From the NCBI RefSeq assembly GCF_025965855.1, contig NZ_JAOPWB010000232.1, forward strand, positions 1 through 38,730: a stretch of DNA of 38,730 bases. Reading direction: 5' to 3'. Of the stretch, positions 24,155 through 31,612 are shown piece by piece. Numbering within the stretch: the stretch's first letter is position 1; every line of letters starts with the position of its first letter. A program made the position numbers and the translations under genes. The notes below the pieces were generated by a model. That model was not told where the DNA came from. It saw nothing but the letters and a program-made list of their open reading frames with translations, and did no database searches. The DNA is from Mycobacterium sp. (GTDB lineage: Bacteria > Actinomycetota > Actinomycetes > Mycobacteriales > Mycobacteriaceae).

Positions 24155-25480
24155 TCAGGCCTCCAGGATCGCGGCCACGCCCTGGCCGCCGGCGGCGCAG
24201 ATGGAGATCAGCGCCCGAACGGTTCCGCCGCCCTGCTGCTCGGCTTTCTTTGCCTCTTTCTTTTCAAAGAGCTGTTTGGCGGCCTGCGCCAGGATCCGCC
24301 CGCCGGTGGCCGCGAAGGGGTGGCCGGCGGCCAACGACGACCCGTTGACGTTGACCTTGGACCGGTCGATGGATCCGAGCGCGGCGTCTAGCCCCAATCG
24401 CTCCTTGCAGTACTCCTCGGATTCCCACGCTTGCAGGTGCGACAGCACCACCGACGCGAACGCCTCGTGGATCTCGTAGAAATCAAAATCTTGCAGTCCC
24501 AGTCCGTTTCTCGCCAGCAGCCGGGGCACCGCGTACGTCGGCGCCATCAACAGCCCGTCGCGTCCGTTGACGTAGTCGACGGCGGCGGTCTCCGCGTCGA
24601 CCAGGTAGGCCAGCGGGGTCAACGAGTGCGCGGCCGCCCACTCCTCGCTGGCCAGCAACGCGACCGACGCGCCGTCCGTCAGCGGGGTGGAATTGCCGGC
24701 CGTCATCGTCGCGTCGCCGTTCTTCACGCCGAAGACCGGGCGCAGCGTCGCCAGCTTTTCGGCGCTGGCGTCGGGCCGCAGATTGTCGTCCCGGTAGAGC
24801 CCCAGGAACGGCGTGACGAGGTCGTCGAAAAAGCCCCGGTCGTAGGCGGCGGACATGTTGCGATGGCTGGCGACGGCCAACTCGTCCTGGTCGACGCGTT
24901 TGATGCCCATCTGCTTGGCGGTGATGGCGGCGTGCTCGCCCATCGACAGCCCGGTGCGCGGCTCGCTGTTGGCCGGGATCTCGATCCCGAGGGTGGCGGG
25001 CAGCGTGCCGACCAGCTTGAGCCGTTGCAGGTTGGACTTGGACCTGCGCAGCTTGAGCAGGTGGCGGCGCAGGTTGTCGCCCAGTCCGATCGGCGGGTCG
25101 GAGGTCGTGTCCGCCCCGCCGGCGGCGGCCACCTCGTAGCGGCCGGAGGCGACGCCGTCGGCCGCGGCGATCGCGGCCTGCAGCCCGGTCCCGCACGCCT
25201 GCTGAACGTCGAACGCGGGCGTGTACGACGACAGCTCTGAGCCCAGCACGCATTCGCGCGTCAGGTTGAAGTCGCGGCTGTGCTTGAGCACGGCGCCGCC
25301 GACGACCACGCCCAGCCGCTCGCCGGCCAGCCCGAACCGGTCCACCAGCCCGTCCAGGGCCGCGGTGAACATGTCCTGGTTGGACGCCTCGGCGTACGCG
25401 CCGTCCGATCTCGCGAACGGGATGCGGTTGCCGCCCAGTACTGCGACTGGTCGCCTGGTCTTGGAACTCGCAGAGGCCAC
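24155..25480 (-). CDS. fadA2: Acetyl-CoA acyltransferase (thiolase) FadA2
   Basis: A 441-residue thiolase cleaving 3-ketoacyl-CoA with CoA. The nucleophile is Cys96 in DVQQACGTGLQ. Downstream are the catalytic His in YEIHEAFASV near 345, the GHPFAATGGR loop near 388 and the second active-site Cys in SICAAGGQG at about 428. The GTG start at 25480 has GGAGAG six bases upstream. Promoter TTACTT-N18-TAGTAT sits 56-85 bases upstream and overlaps an operator shared with fabG4. Together with fadE5, fabG4 and htdX it gives a near-complete set of beta-oxidation-type activities. Confidence 0.96.
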   Translation of the reverse strand: MASASSKTRRPVAVLGGNRIPFARSDGAYAEASNQDMFTAALDGLVDRFGLAGERLGVVVGGAVLKHSRDFNLTRECVLGSELSSYTPAFDVQQACGTGLQAAIAAADGVASGRYEVAAAGGADTTSDPPIGLGDNLRRHLLKLRRSKSNLQRLKLVGTLPATLGIEIPANSEPRTGLSMGEHAAITAKQMGIKRVDQDELAVASHRNMSAAYDRGFFDDLVTPFLGLYRDDNLRPDASAEKLATLRPVFGVKNGDATMTAGNSTPLTDGASVALLASEEWAAAHSLTPLAYLVDAETAAVDYVNGRDGLLMAPTYAVPRLLARNGLGLQDFDFYEIHEAFASVVLSHLQAWESEEYCKERLGLDAALGSIDRSKVNVNGSSLAAGHPFAATGGRILAQAAKQLFEKKEAKKAEQQGGGTVRALISICAAGGQGVAAILEA

Positions 25481-25535
25481 TTTTCTCTCCGTGCATCTCC
25501 GGGTACATCAGTTCTTGTATCGGCCGTTGGAGGCC

Positions 25536-25565
25536 ATACTACCCACTGTTCTTACTCTGAAGTAA
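25536..25565 (-). promoter_or_regulatory. fadA2: fadA2 promoter
   Basis: On the minus strand TTACTT (25565-25560) and TAGTAT (25541-25536) are 18 bases apart. The -35 half and the spacer lie within the palindrome 25551-25566, so a bound protein would block this promoter. Confidence 0.45.
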
Positions 25566-25566
25566 G
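25551..25566. promoter_or_regulatory. Operator CTTACTCTGAAGTAAG between fadA2 and fabG4
   Basis: Perfect six-base arms CTTACT/AGTAAG around CTGA in the 140-base divergent promoter region. It shares TTACT-N4-RGTAA with the fadE5 operator (21931-21946). It overlaps the fadA2 -35 region and lies 54 bases before the fabG4 start, so it could control both genes. Confidence 0.6.
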
Positions 25567-25620
25567 TTCGTCCCCGATACGGTTTGCCTACCCGGCATGC
25601 CCCAGATGGAAGGCAGCTCA

Positions 25621-26997
25621 GTGGCTCCCAAGCGCTCGTCCGATCTGTTCTCGCAGGTGATCAACTCCGGCCCCGGATCGTTTCTGGCAAAGCAACTTGG
25701 CATTCCGCAGCCCGAGACACTTCGCCGCTACCGGCCCGGCGAGCCGCCGCTGGCCGGATCCCTGCTGATCGGGGGCCCCCCAGATCAGCAAGGCAGGGTG
25801 GTCGAGCCGCTGCGCGCGGCCCTGGACCAGGACTACGACGTGGTGGGCGCCAACCTGGGCGGGCGTTGGGCCGACCAATTCGGCGGGCTGGTTTTCGACG
25901 CCACCGGCATCACGACGCCGGCCGGGCTCAGGGCCCTGTACGAGTTCTTCACACCCGTCCTGCGCAACCTGGGCCACAACGCCCGCGTCGCGGTCGTCGG
26001 CACCACGCCCGACGCCGCCGCCAGCAACGACGAGCGGATCGCGCAGCGCGCGCTGGAGGGCTTCACCCGCTCGCTGGGCAAGGAGCTGCGCAACGGGTCC
26101 ACCGCGCAGCTGGTGTACCTGTCGCCGGACGCCAAACCCGCCGCCACCGGCCTGGAATCCACGATGCGGTTCATCCTCTCGGGCAAGTCGGCATACGTCG
26201 ACGGCCAGGTCTTCTACGTCGGCGAGGCCGACTCCACCCCGCCGGCGGACTGGGAACGGCCGCTGGACGGCAAGGTGGCCATCGTGACCGGCGCCGCCCG
26301 GGGAATCGGGGCGACGATCGCCGAGGTGTTCGCTCGCGACGGCGCCCGCGTCGTGGCGATCGACGTGGAGTCGGCCGCCGAGGCCCTGGCCGAGACCGCC
26401 AGCCGGGTCGGGGGCACCGCGTTGTGGCTGGACGTCACCGCCGACGATGCCGTCGACAAGATCGCCGAGCACCTGCACGATCACTACGCCGGGCACGCCG
26501 ACATCCTGGTCAACAACGCCGGCATCACCCGCGACAAGCTGTTGGCCAACATGGACGACGCGCGCTGGCACGCCGTCCTTGCCGTTAATCTGCTTGCCCC
26601 GCAACGGCTTACCGAGGGCCTGATCGGCAACGGCAGCATCGGCGAAGGGGGCCGGGTGATCGGCTTGTCGTCGATGGCCGGCATCGCGGGCAACCGCGGG
26701 CAGACCAACTACGCCACCACCAAGGCCGGCATGATCGGCCTGACCCAGGCGCTGGCGCCGGGACTCTACGAGAAGGGCATCACGATCAACGCCGTCGCCC
26801 CGGGATTCATCGAAACCCAGATGACGGCGGCCATCCCGCTGGCCACCCGCGAGGTCGGCCGCCGGATGAACTCGCTGCTGCAGGGCGGGCAGCCGGTCGA
26901 TGTCGCCGAGACAATCGCCTACTTCGCCAGCCCGGCTTCAAACGCGGTGACGGGCAACGTCATTCGCGTCTGCGGCCAGGCCATGCTGGGCGCATGA
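25621..26997 (+). CDS. fabG4: High-molecular-weight 3-ketoacyl-(CoA/ACP) reductase FabG4
   Basis: A 458-residue two-domain reductase; the family reduces 3-ketoacyl thioesters, FabG4 preferring NADH and CoA esters (established). An N-terminal flavodoxin-like domain (about 1-215) precedes an SDR domain: [15 protein letters not shown] near 219-233, NNAG near 297, catalytic Ser in GLSSMAG near 350 and Tyr-x3-Lys in YATTK near 364, and [10 protein letters not shown] near 395. GTG 25621 ([10 protein letters not shown]) follows GGAAGG by seven bases and matches the recalled H37Rv start. A palindromic DNA stretch (25763-25790) encodes GGPPDQQ, where H37Rv FabG4 has a shorter GGAG, so a few extra residues are present. 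htdX follows after 25 bases. Confidence 0.95.
   Translation: MAPKRSSDLFSQVINSGPGSFLAKQLGIPQPETLRRYRPGEPPLAGSLLIGGPPDQQGRVVEPLRAALDQDYDVVGANLGGRWADQFGGLVFDATGITTPAGLRALYEFFTPVLRNLGHNARVAVVGTTPDAAASNDERIAQRALEGFTRSLGKELRNGSTAQLVYLSPDAKPAATGLESTMRFILSGKSAYVDGQVFYVGEADSTPPADWERPLDGKVAIVTGAARGIGATIAEVFARDGARVVAIDVESAAEALAETASRVGGTALWLDVTADDAVDKIAEHLHDHYAGHADILVNNAGITRDKLLANMDDARWHAVLAVNLLAPQRLTEGLIGNGSIGEGGRVIGLSSMAGIAGNRGQTNYATTKAGMIGLTQALAPGLYEKGITINAVAPGFIETQMTAAIPLATREVGRRMNSLLQGGQPVDVAETIAYFASPASNAVTGNVIRVCGQAMLGA
25763..25790. repeat. Palindrome inside fabG4
   Basis: TGCTGATC-GGGGG at 25763-25775 mirrors CCCCC-CA-GATCAGCA at 25776-25790, so it can form an almost perfect hairpin (two unpaired bases). 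It coincides with an apparent small in-frame insertion in the FabG4 N-terminal domain relative to the H37Rv protein as remembered. Confidence 0.55.
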
Positions 26998-27022
26998 CCC
27001 CACGTCGCTCGAGGAGATCACG

Positions 27023-27868
27023 ATGAACCAGCCAAGCGGCCTGAAAAACCTGCTGCGCGCGGCGGCCGGGGCGCTGCCCCTGGTGCCCCGCTCCGACCAG
27101 CTGCCCAGCCGCACGGTGACCGTCGAGGAACTGCCCATCGACCAAACGAACGTGGCCGAGTACGCGGGGGTCACCGGCCTGCGCTACGGCAACCACGTGC
27201 CGCTGACCTACCCGTTCGCGTTGACCTTTCCCGCAATGATGTCCCTGGTGACCGGCTTCGACTTTCCGTTCGCCGCAATGGGATCGGTGCACACCGAAAA
27301 CCGCATCACGCAGTACCGCCCGATCGCGGTGACCGACACGGTCGGCGTGCGCGTGCATGCGGAGAACCTGCGCGAACACCGCAAGGGTCTGCTGGTGGAT
27401 CTGGTGACCGACGTCAGCGTCGGCAATGACATCGCGTGGCACCAGGTGACCACCTTCCTGCACCAGCAGCGCACCAGCCTGTCCGACGAGCCCAAACCGC
27501 CACCCCAGAAGCAGCCGAAGCTGCCCCCGCCCAGCACCGTGCTGCGGATCAGCCCCCGCCAGATCCGCCGGTACGCCGTCGTCGGCGGCGACCACAACCC
27601 GATCCACACCAACCCGATCGCCGCCAAGCTGTTCGGATTCCCGACCGTCATCGCGCACGGGATGTTCAGCGCCGCAGCGGTATTGGCCAACATCGAGGCT
27701 AGAATTCCCGACGAAGCGCAGTACTGGGTGCGGTTCGGTAAGCCGCTGGTGCTGCCCGGCACCGCGGGGCTCTACATCGACCAGGGCGATGACGGCGGCT
27801 GGGACCTTTCGCTGCGCAACATCGCGAAGGGATATCCGTATCTGACCGGCAGCGTCCGGGCCCTCTAA
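27023..27868 (+). CDS. htdX: 3-hydroxyacyl-thioester dehydratase HtdX
   Basis: A 281-residue double hot-dog (MaoC-like) enzyme interconverting 3-hydroxyacyl and trans-2-enoyl thioesters. The C-terminal hot-dog carries the hydratase-2 motif GGDHNPIHTNPIAAKLFGFP near 188-207 with the catalytic Asp and His, followed by VIAHGMFSAAAVL. The N-terminal half (about 30-150) is the non-catalytic hot-dog. ATG 27023 follows GAGGAG. It forms an operon with fabG4, giving reductase plus dehydratase steps. Its stop overlaps the end of the convergent CLC gene by four bases. Confidence 0.93.
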   Translation: MNQPSGLKNLLRAAAGALPLVPRSDQLPSRTVTVEELPIDQTNVAEYAGVTGLRYGNHVPLTYPFALTFPAMMSLVTGFDFPFAAMGSVHTENRITQYRPIAVTDTVGVRVHAENLREHRKGLLVDLVTDVSVGNDIAWHQVTTFLHQQRTSLSDEPKPPPQKQPKLPPPSTVLRISPRQIRRYAVVGGDHNPIHTNPIAAKLFGFPTVIAHGMFSAAAVLANIEARIPDEAQYWVRFGKPLVLPGTAGLYIDQGDDGGWDLSLRNIAKGYPYLTGSVRAL

Positions 27869-29109
27869 TCCGCCGGCCTGCGGCCCAGCGCGAGCACCTT
27901 CAATCCGTATGCGCCGCAGGCGGTCAGCAGGAAGACTCCGAACAGCCACAGCGGCGGGTGGGCCAGCTCCCAGACGAAGATCGCCGCCCAGATCGGTGAG
28001 CCCTGGGTGACCGCGAGCACCCCGGCCGCCCCGACCAGCGAGACCGCCGGCGTGTGCAGGTGCGTCCCGGCCGCCCAATTGACCGCCAGCACCACCGCCG
28101 ATCCCGCGGCCGCGCCGGTGGCCAGCGACGGTGTCAGCATTCCGCCCGCCCCGCCGGCGCGCAGGAACAGCGCCGTCAGCAGCGGTTTCAACACCAGGAT
28201 GATGAGGGCCGCGGACAGCGTCATGCCGCTGGCGAGGCTCACGGTCAGGACGCTGCGGCCGTTGCCGGGCAGCTCCGGCCACCAATGCGAGCAGATGCCC
28301 ATCACCAAACCCGCTGCGGCCAGCGCCGGGATCAGCACCCACGTCCGCATCACCCGCGACGGCCGCGCCGCCGCCATGAGCCGGTTGAACACCAATCCCA
28401 CCGCCAGCGTCACCGGCGCCAGGATCAGTCCGTGCGCGGTCAGCAAATACGACGATTCCGCGCTGGGCCAGTCCAGGCTGGGCTGATCGTGCGTGACGGC
28501 CGAGCCGACCGCGACGGCCAGGCTGGAGGTGAGGAACGCCGCGCCCACCGCACGCGGATGCCAGGTGTTTAGCATGATTCGCACGGCAAACAGCGCGCCG
28601 GCCAGCGGAACGGCGTAGACGGCACCGAGCCCGGCCCCCGCCGCGCAGGCCAGCAAGACCTGCCGGTCTTCGCCGGACAGCCGCCTCAACCACGCGGTAG
28701 CGAAATCGCCCAGGGCCGCGGCGAATTGGCGCGGCGCCCCCTCCCGGCCCAGGGATGCCCCCGAGCCGACCAGCAGCACCTGCAACACGGCGTCGACGCT
28801 CCACGCCAGCCGCGGGATCCGGTCGCGGCGGGCGATGGTCTGGGCCAGCGGCGGCACCGGGGTGCTGCGCCGCAGGATCCACCAGCCGAACCCCGCCAGC
28901 GCGCCGCCGACCACCGGCCCCAGAGCGCGGCGGACCGGACTGCTGCCGGTGATCCCGGCGAGCAACGTGTCGAAACTGTAGTGGTAGGTGGTGTGCTCGA
29001 CGAACCGCAGCACCACCGTCGTCGCCAACCCGGCGACCCCGGCCAGCAAGCCGACGATGACTACCGCGCAAAAGAAGTCGAGGTTGCGGCGGCGAGCCGA
29101 TGGGGGCAC
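27865..29109 (-). CDS. CLC-family chloride channel/transporter homologue
   Basis: A 414-residue membrane protein with 10 or more hydrophobic segments. It has the CLC gating loop GSGASLGREGAP near 116-127, with the external gate glutamate in GREG, the GAGLGAVYAVPLAGALF segment near 155-171, and a GAGGMLTPSLATGAAAG stretch near 325. Two features are unusual: the region after LAGALF reads AVRIM where proton-coupled CLCs have a conserved IIEEM, so the internal proton glutamate is absent; and no GSGIP-type chloride-binding motif is visible. It may work as a channel or be altered in coupling. The start is GTG 29109, with TACATT five bases upstream (possibly leaderless). It lies 16 bases after the TetR gene on the same strand. 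In H37Rv this slot holds vapBC24. Confidence 0.85.
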   Translation of the reverse strand: MPPSARRRNLDFFCAVVIVGLLAGVAGLATTVVLRFVEHTTYHYSFDTLLAGITGSSPVRRALGPVVGGALAGFGWWILRRSTPVPPLAQTIARRDRIPRLAWSVDAVLQVLLVGSGASLGREGAPRQFAAALGDFATAWLRRLSGEDRQVLLACAAGAGLGAVYAVPLAGALFAVRIMLNTWHPRAVGAAFLTSSLAVAVGSAVTHDQPSLDWPSAESSYLLTAHGLILAPVTLAVGLVFNRLMAAARPSRVMRTWVLIPALAAAGLVMGICSHWWPELPGNGRSVLTVSLASGMTLSAALIILVLKPLLTALFLRAGGAGGMLTPSLATGAAAGSAVVLAVNWAAGTHLHTPAVSLVGAAGVLAVTQGSPIWAAIFVWELAHPPLWLFGVFLLTACGAYGLKVLALGRRPAD

Positions 29110-29125
29110 CCCACGAATGTAGGGG

Positions 29126-29743
29126 CTAGCCGGCCGCGGCGGCTTCCCGGTCCTCCGGCGCGCCCCTGAGACCGTGCCAGAACAGGTCGATCATCAGCTC
29201 GGCCGCCTCGTCGACGCCGATGTCCCCGGTGCTTAGCCGGTTGGCCATCGCCTCGCCCCCGCCCACCAGCGCCACCGCCATCATCTGATACTCGGTGTCC
29301 GACCGCGGGGTGCGGCTGCCGGCCCGCATCAGCTCGGCCACCAGTTCGATGATCTGCTCGCGTCCCTCGCGCACGGTGTGCGCGAACGCCTGCGAGCTGA
29401 TGGCTTGGGTGTACATCACGATCCAGGACGCGCGGTTCGAGTCAATGTAACGCATAAACGACCCAATAGCGTTGCCCAGCAAGTCCTTTGGGCTTTGAGC
29501 GAAGTTGATGTCGGCGCGCACCGCGTCGACGAACCGCCCCAGCTCACGATCCAGGCAGGCGCCGAACAGGTCCTCCTTGGAGCCGTAATACAGATACAGC
29601 ATCGGCTTGGAGATCTGCGCCTCGGCGGCGATGGCGTCCATCGAGGTCTCGTGATAGCCGTTGACGGAGAACATCTGCACGGCGGCGTCGAGCATCTGCT
29701 GTTCGCGGACAGCACGAGGTAACCGCTTGGTACCACCCGCCAT
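29126..29743 (-). CDS. TetR-family transcriptional regulator (Rv0238-like)
   Basis: A 205-residue regulator. The helix-turn-helix is TSMDAIAAEAQISKPMLYLY, about 33-52, followed by YGSKEDLFGACLDREL, standard for TetR. The C-terminal ligand domain (about 70-200) is helical, with a generic hydrophobic pocket (FMRYIDSNRASWIVMYTQA, MMAVALVGGGEAMANRL). ATG 29743 has AGAGAGG upstream. It is read toward the CLC gene, 16 bases away, so the two may be co-transcribed. A degenerate TTACC-N4-AGTCA site 27 bases upstream resembles the operators at fadE5 and fadA2/fabG4, making this protein the leading candidate for their regulator. That link is inference. Confidence 0.9.
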   Translation of the reverse strand: MAGGTKRLPRAVREQQMLDAAVQMFSVNGYHETSMDAIAAEAQISKPMLYLYYGSKEDLFGACLDRELGRFVDAVRADINFAQSPKDLLGNAIGSFMRYIDSNRASWIVMYTQAISSQAFAHTVREGREQIIELVAELMRAGSRTPRSDTEYQMMAVALVGGGEAMANRLSTGDIGVDEAAELMIDLFWHGLRGAPEDREAAAAG

Positions 29744-29769
29744 CGCTGTGCCTCTCTAGCCCACCTATC

Positions 29770-29783
29770 TGACTACAGGGTAA
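29770..29783. promoter_or_regulatory. Degenerate operator upstream of the TetR gene
   Basis: The minus strand reads TTACC-CTGT-AGTCA, one mismatch from the TTACY-N4-RGTAA pattern found at 21931 and 25551. It starts 27 bases before the TetR start codon, a position suited to autoregulation. Confidence 0.4.
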
Positions 29784-29798
29784 CGATGATGCGGCCTC

Positions 29799-30950
29799 TT
29801 AGTGGCCACACGTTCGACTGGCGCCCTTCATCGTCGCCACCCGCACCACCGAGTCGTCGACCGCCGCCATCGGCAGGTCGCCCGCGGCCACCGCCTTTTC
29901 CAGGCGGTCCAGGACCGCCGGCACCTCGTCGGTGGTGACCCACAGCGCGACGTCGGTGCCGGCCTGCAGCGCGCGCAGCACCGCCTCCGACACGCCGTAG
30001 CGATCGGAGATCGCGGCCATGCTGGACAGGTCGTCGCTGAAGACCGGGCCGTTGAACGGCGGGCCGTTGTAGCCCGTGCCGGTGCGCAGCAGCTGGACCG
30101 CGGCCCGACTCAGGCTGGCCGGGTCGTCGCCGGTCAGCCCGGGAACCTGCAGGTGACCCACCATCACGGCGACGGGCGTCGCGGTCACCAGCGTCCGGTA
30201 TGGCACCAGGTCGACGTTCTGCAGGTCGCTCAGCGGAGGGGTGACCACGCCTGCCTTGTGCGAGTCGCCGGAGCCGTGCCCGTGGCCGGGGAAGTGCTTG
30301 AGGACCGGCAGCAGACCGGCGTCGCGCAGGCCCTGCGCGAAGGCCCCGGCGTAGGCGGTGACGGTATCGGGATCGGCGCCGAACGAACGGTCCCCGATCA
30401 CGCCGTCCGGGGAGTCGGTGACGTCGACGACGGGCGCGAAGTCGATGGTGATGCCCAGGTCGCGCATCTTCTTGCCGCGGTCGGCCGCCAGGTCGTGGAC
30501 CTGCTGGACCGTTTGGGTCTGCGCCAGCTCCCGCGGCGACGGCGCCGTCCCGATCAGCGACCTCAGCCGCGACACCCGGCCACCTTCTTCGTCGACGCTG
30601 ACCGCCAGCGGAAGCGGCCCCGCCTTGCCCGCGATGTCGGCCAGCGGGCCTTTGAAGATCGACAGGTCCGTCCAGCTGCCGATGAAGATGCCGCCGACGT
30701 GATACCCGTTGACGACGGCCCGGGCGTCGTCGGCGTCTTTCACTCCCACCATCAACAGCTGGGCCAGCTTGTCGCGCGTCGACAGCGCGGCCGGGACGGC
30801 CGTCGGGTCTGCGCACACCGGCGGCGCGGGGGCGGCCGCCGGCTTGCTGACCGTGGCGGAGGCGCCCGGGGGCCGCGCGCCGTGGTGGCCGCAGCCGGCC
30901 ACCAGCGCTGTCGCGGCGACGAGCACGGCCAGGGTGCGGGGGAAAGCCAT
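29799..30950 (-). CDS. lpqI: LpqI lipoprotein, NagZ-type GH3 beta-N-acetylglucosaminidase
   Basis: A 383-residue exported lipoprotein hydrolysing N-acetylglucosamine from muropeptide-type substrates in cell-wall recycling; this activity is established for mycobacterial LpqI. The signal peptide ends in a lipobox at Cys20 (ALVAGC), then a Pro/Ala-rich linker to about 47. The GH3 barrel has the NagZ signature KHFPGHGHGSGDSH near 217-230, carrying the Asp-His acid/base pair, and the nucleophile Asp in FSDDLSSM near 305. VSVDEEGGRVSRLR near 118-131 is also typical. It diverges from the small secreted proteins and sits 55 bases before the TetR start on the same strand. Confidence 0.95.
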   Translation of the reverse strand: MAFPRTLAVLVAATALVAGCGHHGARPPGASATVSKPAAAPAPPVCADPTAVPAALSTRDKLAQLLMVGVKDADDARAVVNGYHVGGIFIGSWTDLSIFKGPLADIAGKAGPLPLAVSVDEEGGRVSRLRSLIGTAPSPRELAQTQTVQQVHDLAADRGKKMRDLGITIDFAPVVDVTDSPDGVIGDRSFGADPDTVTAYAGAFAQGLRDAGLLPVLKHFPGHGHGSGDSHKAGVVTPPLSDLQNVDLVPYRTLVTATPVAVMVGHLQVPGLTGDDPASLSRAAVQLLRTGTGYNGPPFNGPVFSDDLSSMAAISDRYGVSEAVLRALQAGTDVALWVTTDEVPAVLDRLEKAVAAGDLPMAAVDDSVVRVATMKGASRTCGH

Positions 30951-31062
30951 CGGGCCATGTTGTCACGGCGGGCATTTCGTCCCCGGCTCCAGGGGGCATC
31001 GGCGGTACGTTGTTGATCAGGGGGCGAGCGCAGCCCATTTGACTGGCAGGGGGGAGCCAGCG

Positions 31063-31278
31063 ATGGCCGGGTTTTCGCGGGCCGCTGCGGCCAGCATCGC
31101 GGCGGGGCTGATGATCGGCGCCGCGGCGACTGTTAGTGGCACGCTCATCCTGGAAGGGTTAGAAGACCACACGATGGTGCCGGAACAGACCGCACCGACC
31201 GCGCGGAACCCTGCTGGGCCGTATCTGGTGAATTACGGCTCTCGCTGTTGGCATGGTCATTGCGTGCCGTGGCCGTGA
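31063..31278 (+). CDS. Small exported protein, divergent relative of the following DUF2613 protein
   Basis: A 71-residue protein from ATG 31063, preceded by AGGGGGGAG. An N-terminal hydrophobic signal or anchor helix (AAAASIAAGLMIGAAATVSG TLIL region, about 6-31) has the same design as the DUF2613 protein encoded 93 bases downstream (AAASVVVGLLLGAAAIFGIT). Both have a short polar tail ending near Y-G-N/S-R. Here the tail continues with SRCWHGHCVPWP, giving a Cys-x4-Cys pair with His residues. It looks like an old tandem duplicate that gained a cysteine tail. Function unknown. Confidence 0.7.
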   Translation: MAGFSRAAAASIAAGLMIGAAATVSGTLILEGLEDHTMVPEQTAPTARNPAGPYLVNYGSRCWHGHCVPWP

Positions 31279-31371
31279 CTCGTCGGCCCGGCCGGCGAGG
31301 GCCGTTCTGCTAGGTTGGCTTTGGGTCGTCCTCGCTGGCGACCACAATCCCCCGCAAAACAGGAGCCGTCG

Positions 31372-31545
31372 ATGAATCGGATCATTGCGCCCGCCGCCGC
31401 GAGCGTGGTGGTTGGTCTGTTGCTGGGCGCGGCCGCGATCTTCGGGATCACCTTGATGGTGCAGCAGGACACGAAGCCGCCACTCCCCGGGGGCGATCCG
31501 CAGTCGTCAGTGCTCAACCGGGTCGAGTACGGCAACCGTAGCTAG
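31372..31545 (+). CDS. DUF2613 small secreted protein (Rv0236A-like)
   Basis: A 57-residue protein almost identical, as I recall it, to M. tuberculosis Rv0236A, called a small secreted protein. It has one N-terminal hydrophobic helix (about 6-30) and a short tail KPPLPGGDPQSSVLNRVEYG. ATG 31372 follows AGGAG by seven bases. It lies directly before aftD in the same direction, and the coding of aftD probably begins within about 50 bases of its stop. Its biochemical role is unknown; the constant neighbourhood with aftD suggests cell-wall work. Confidence 0.9.
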   Translation: MNRIIAPAAASVVVGLLLGAAAIFGITLMVQQDTKPPLPGGDPQSSVLNRVEYGNRS

Positions 31546-31612
31546 CCTGGCGAGGACCCGGGCAGGTGGGCCGGTCACCTGCTCGTCGGCTGCGCCGCTG
31601 TCGCGCCGGTGG

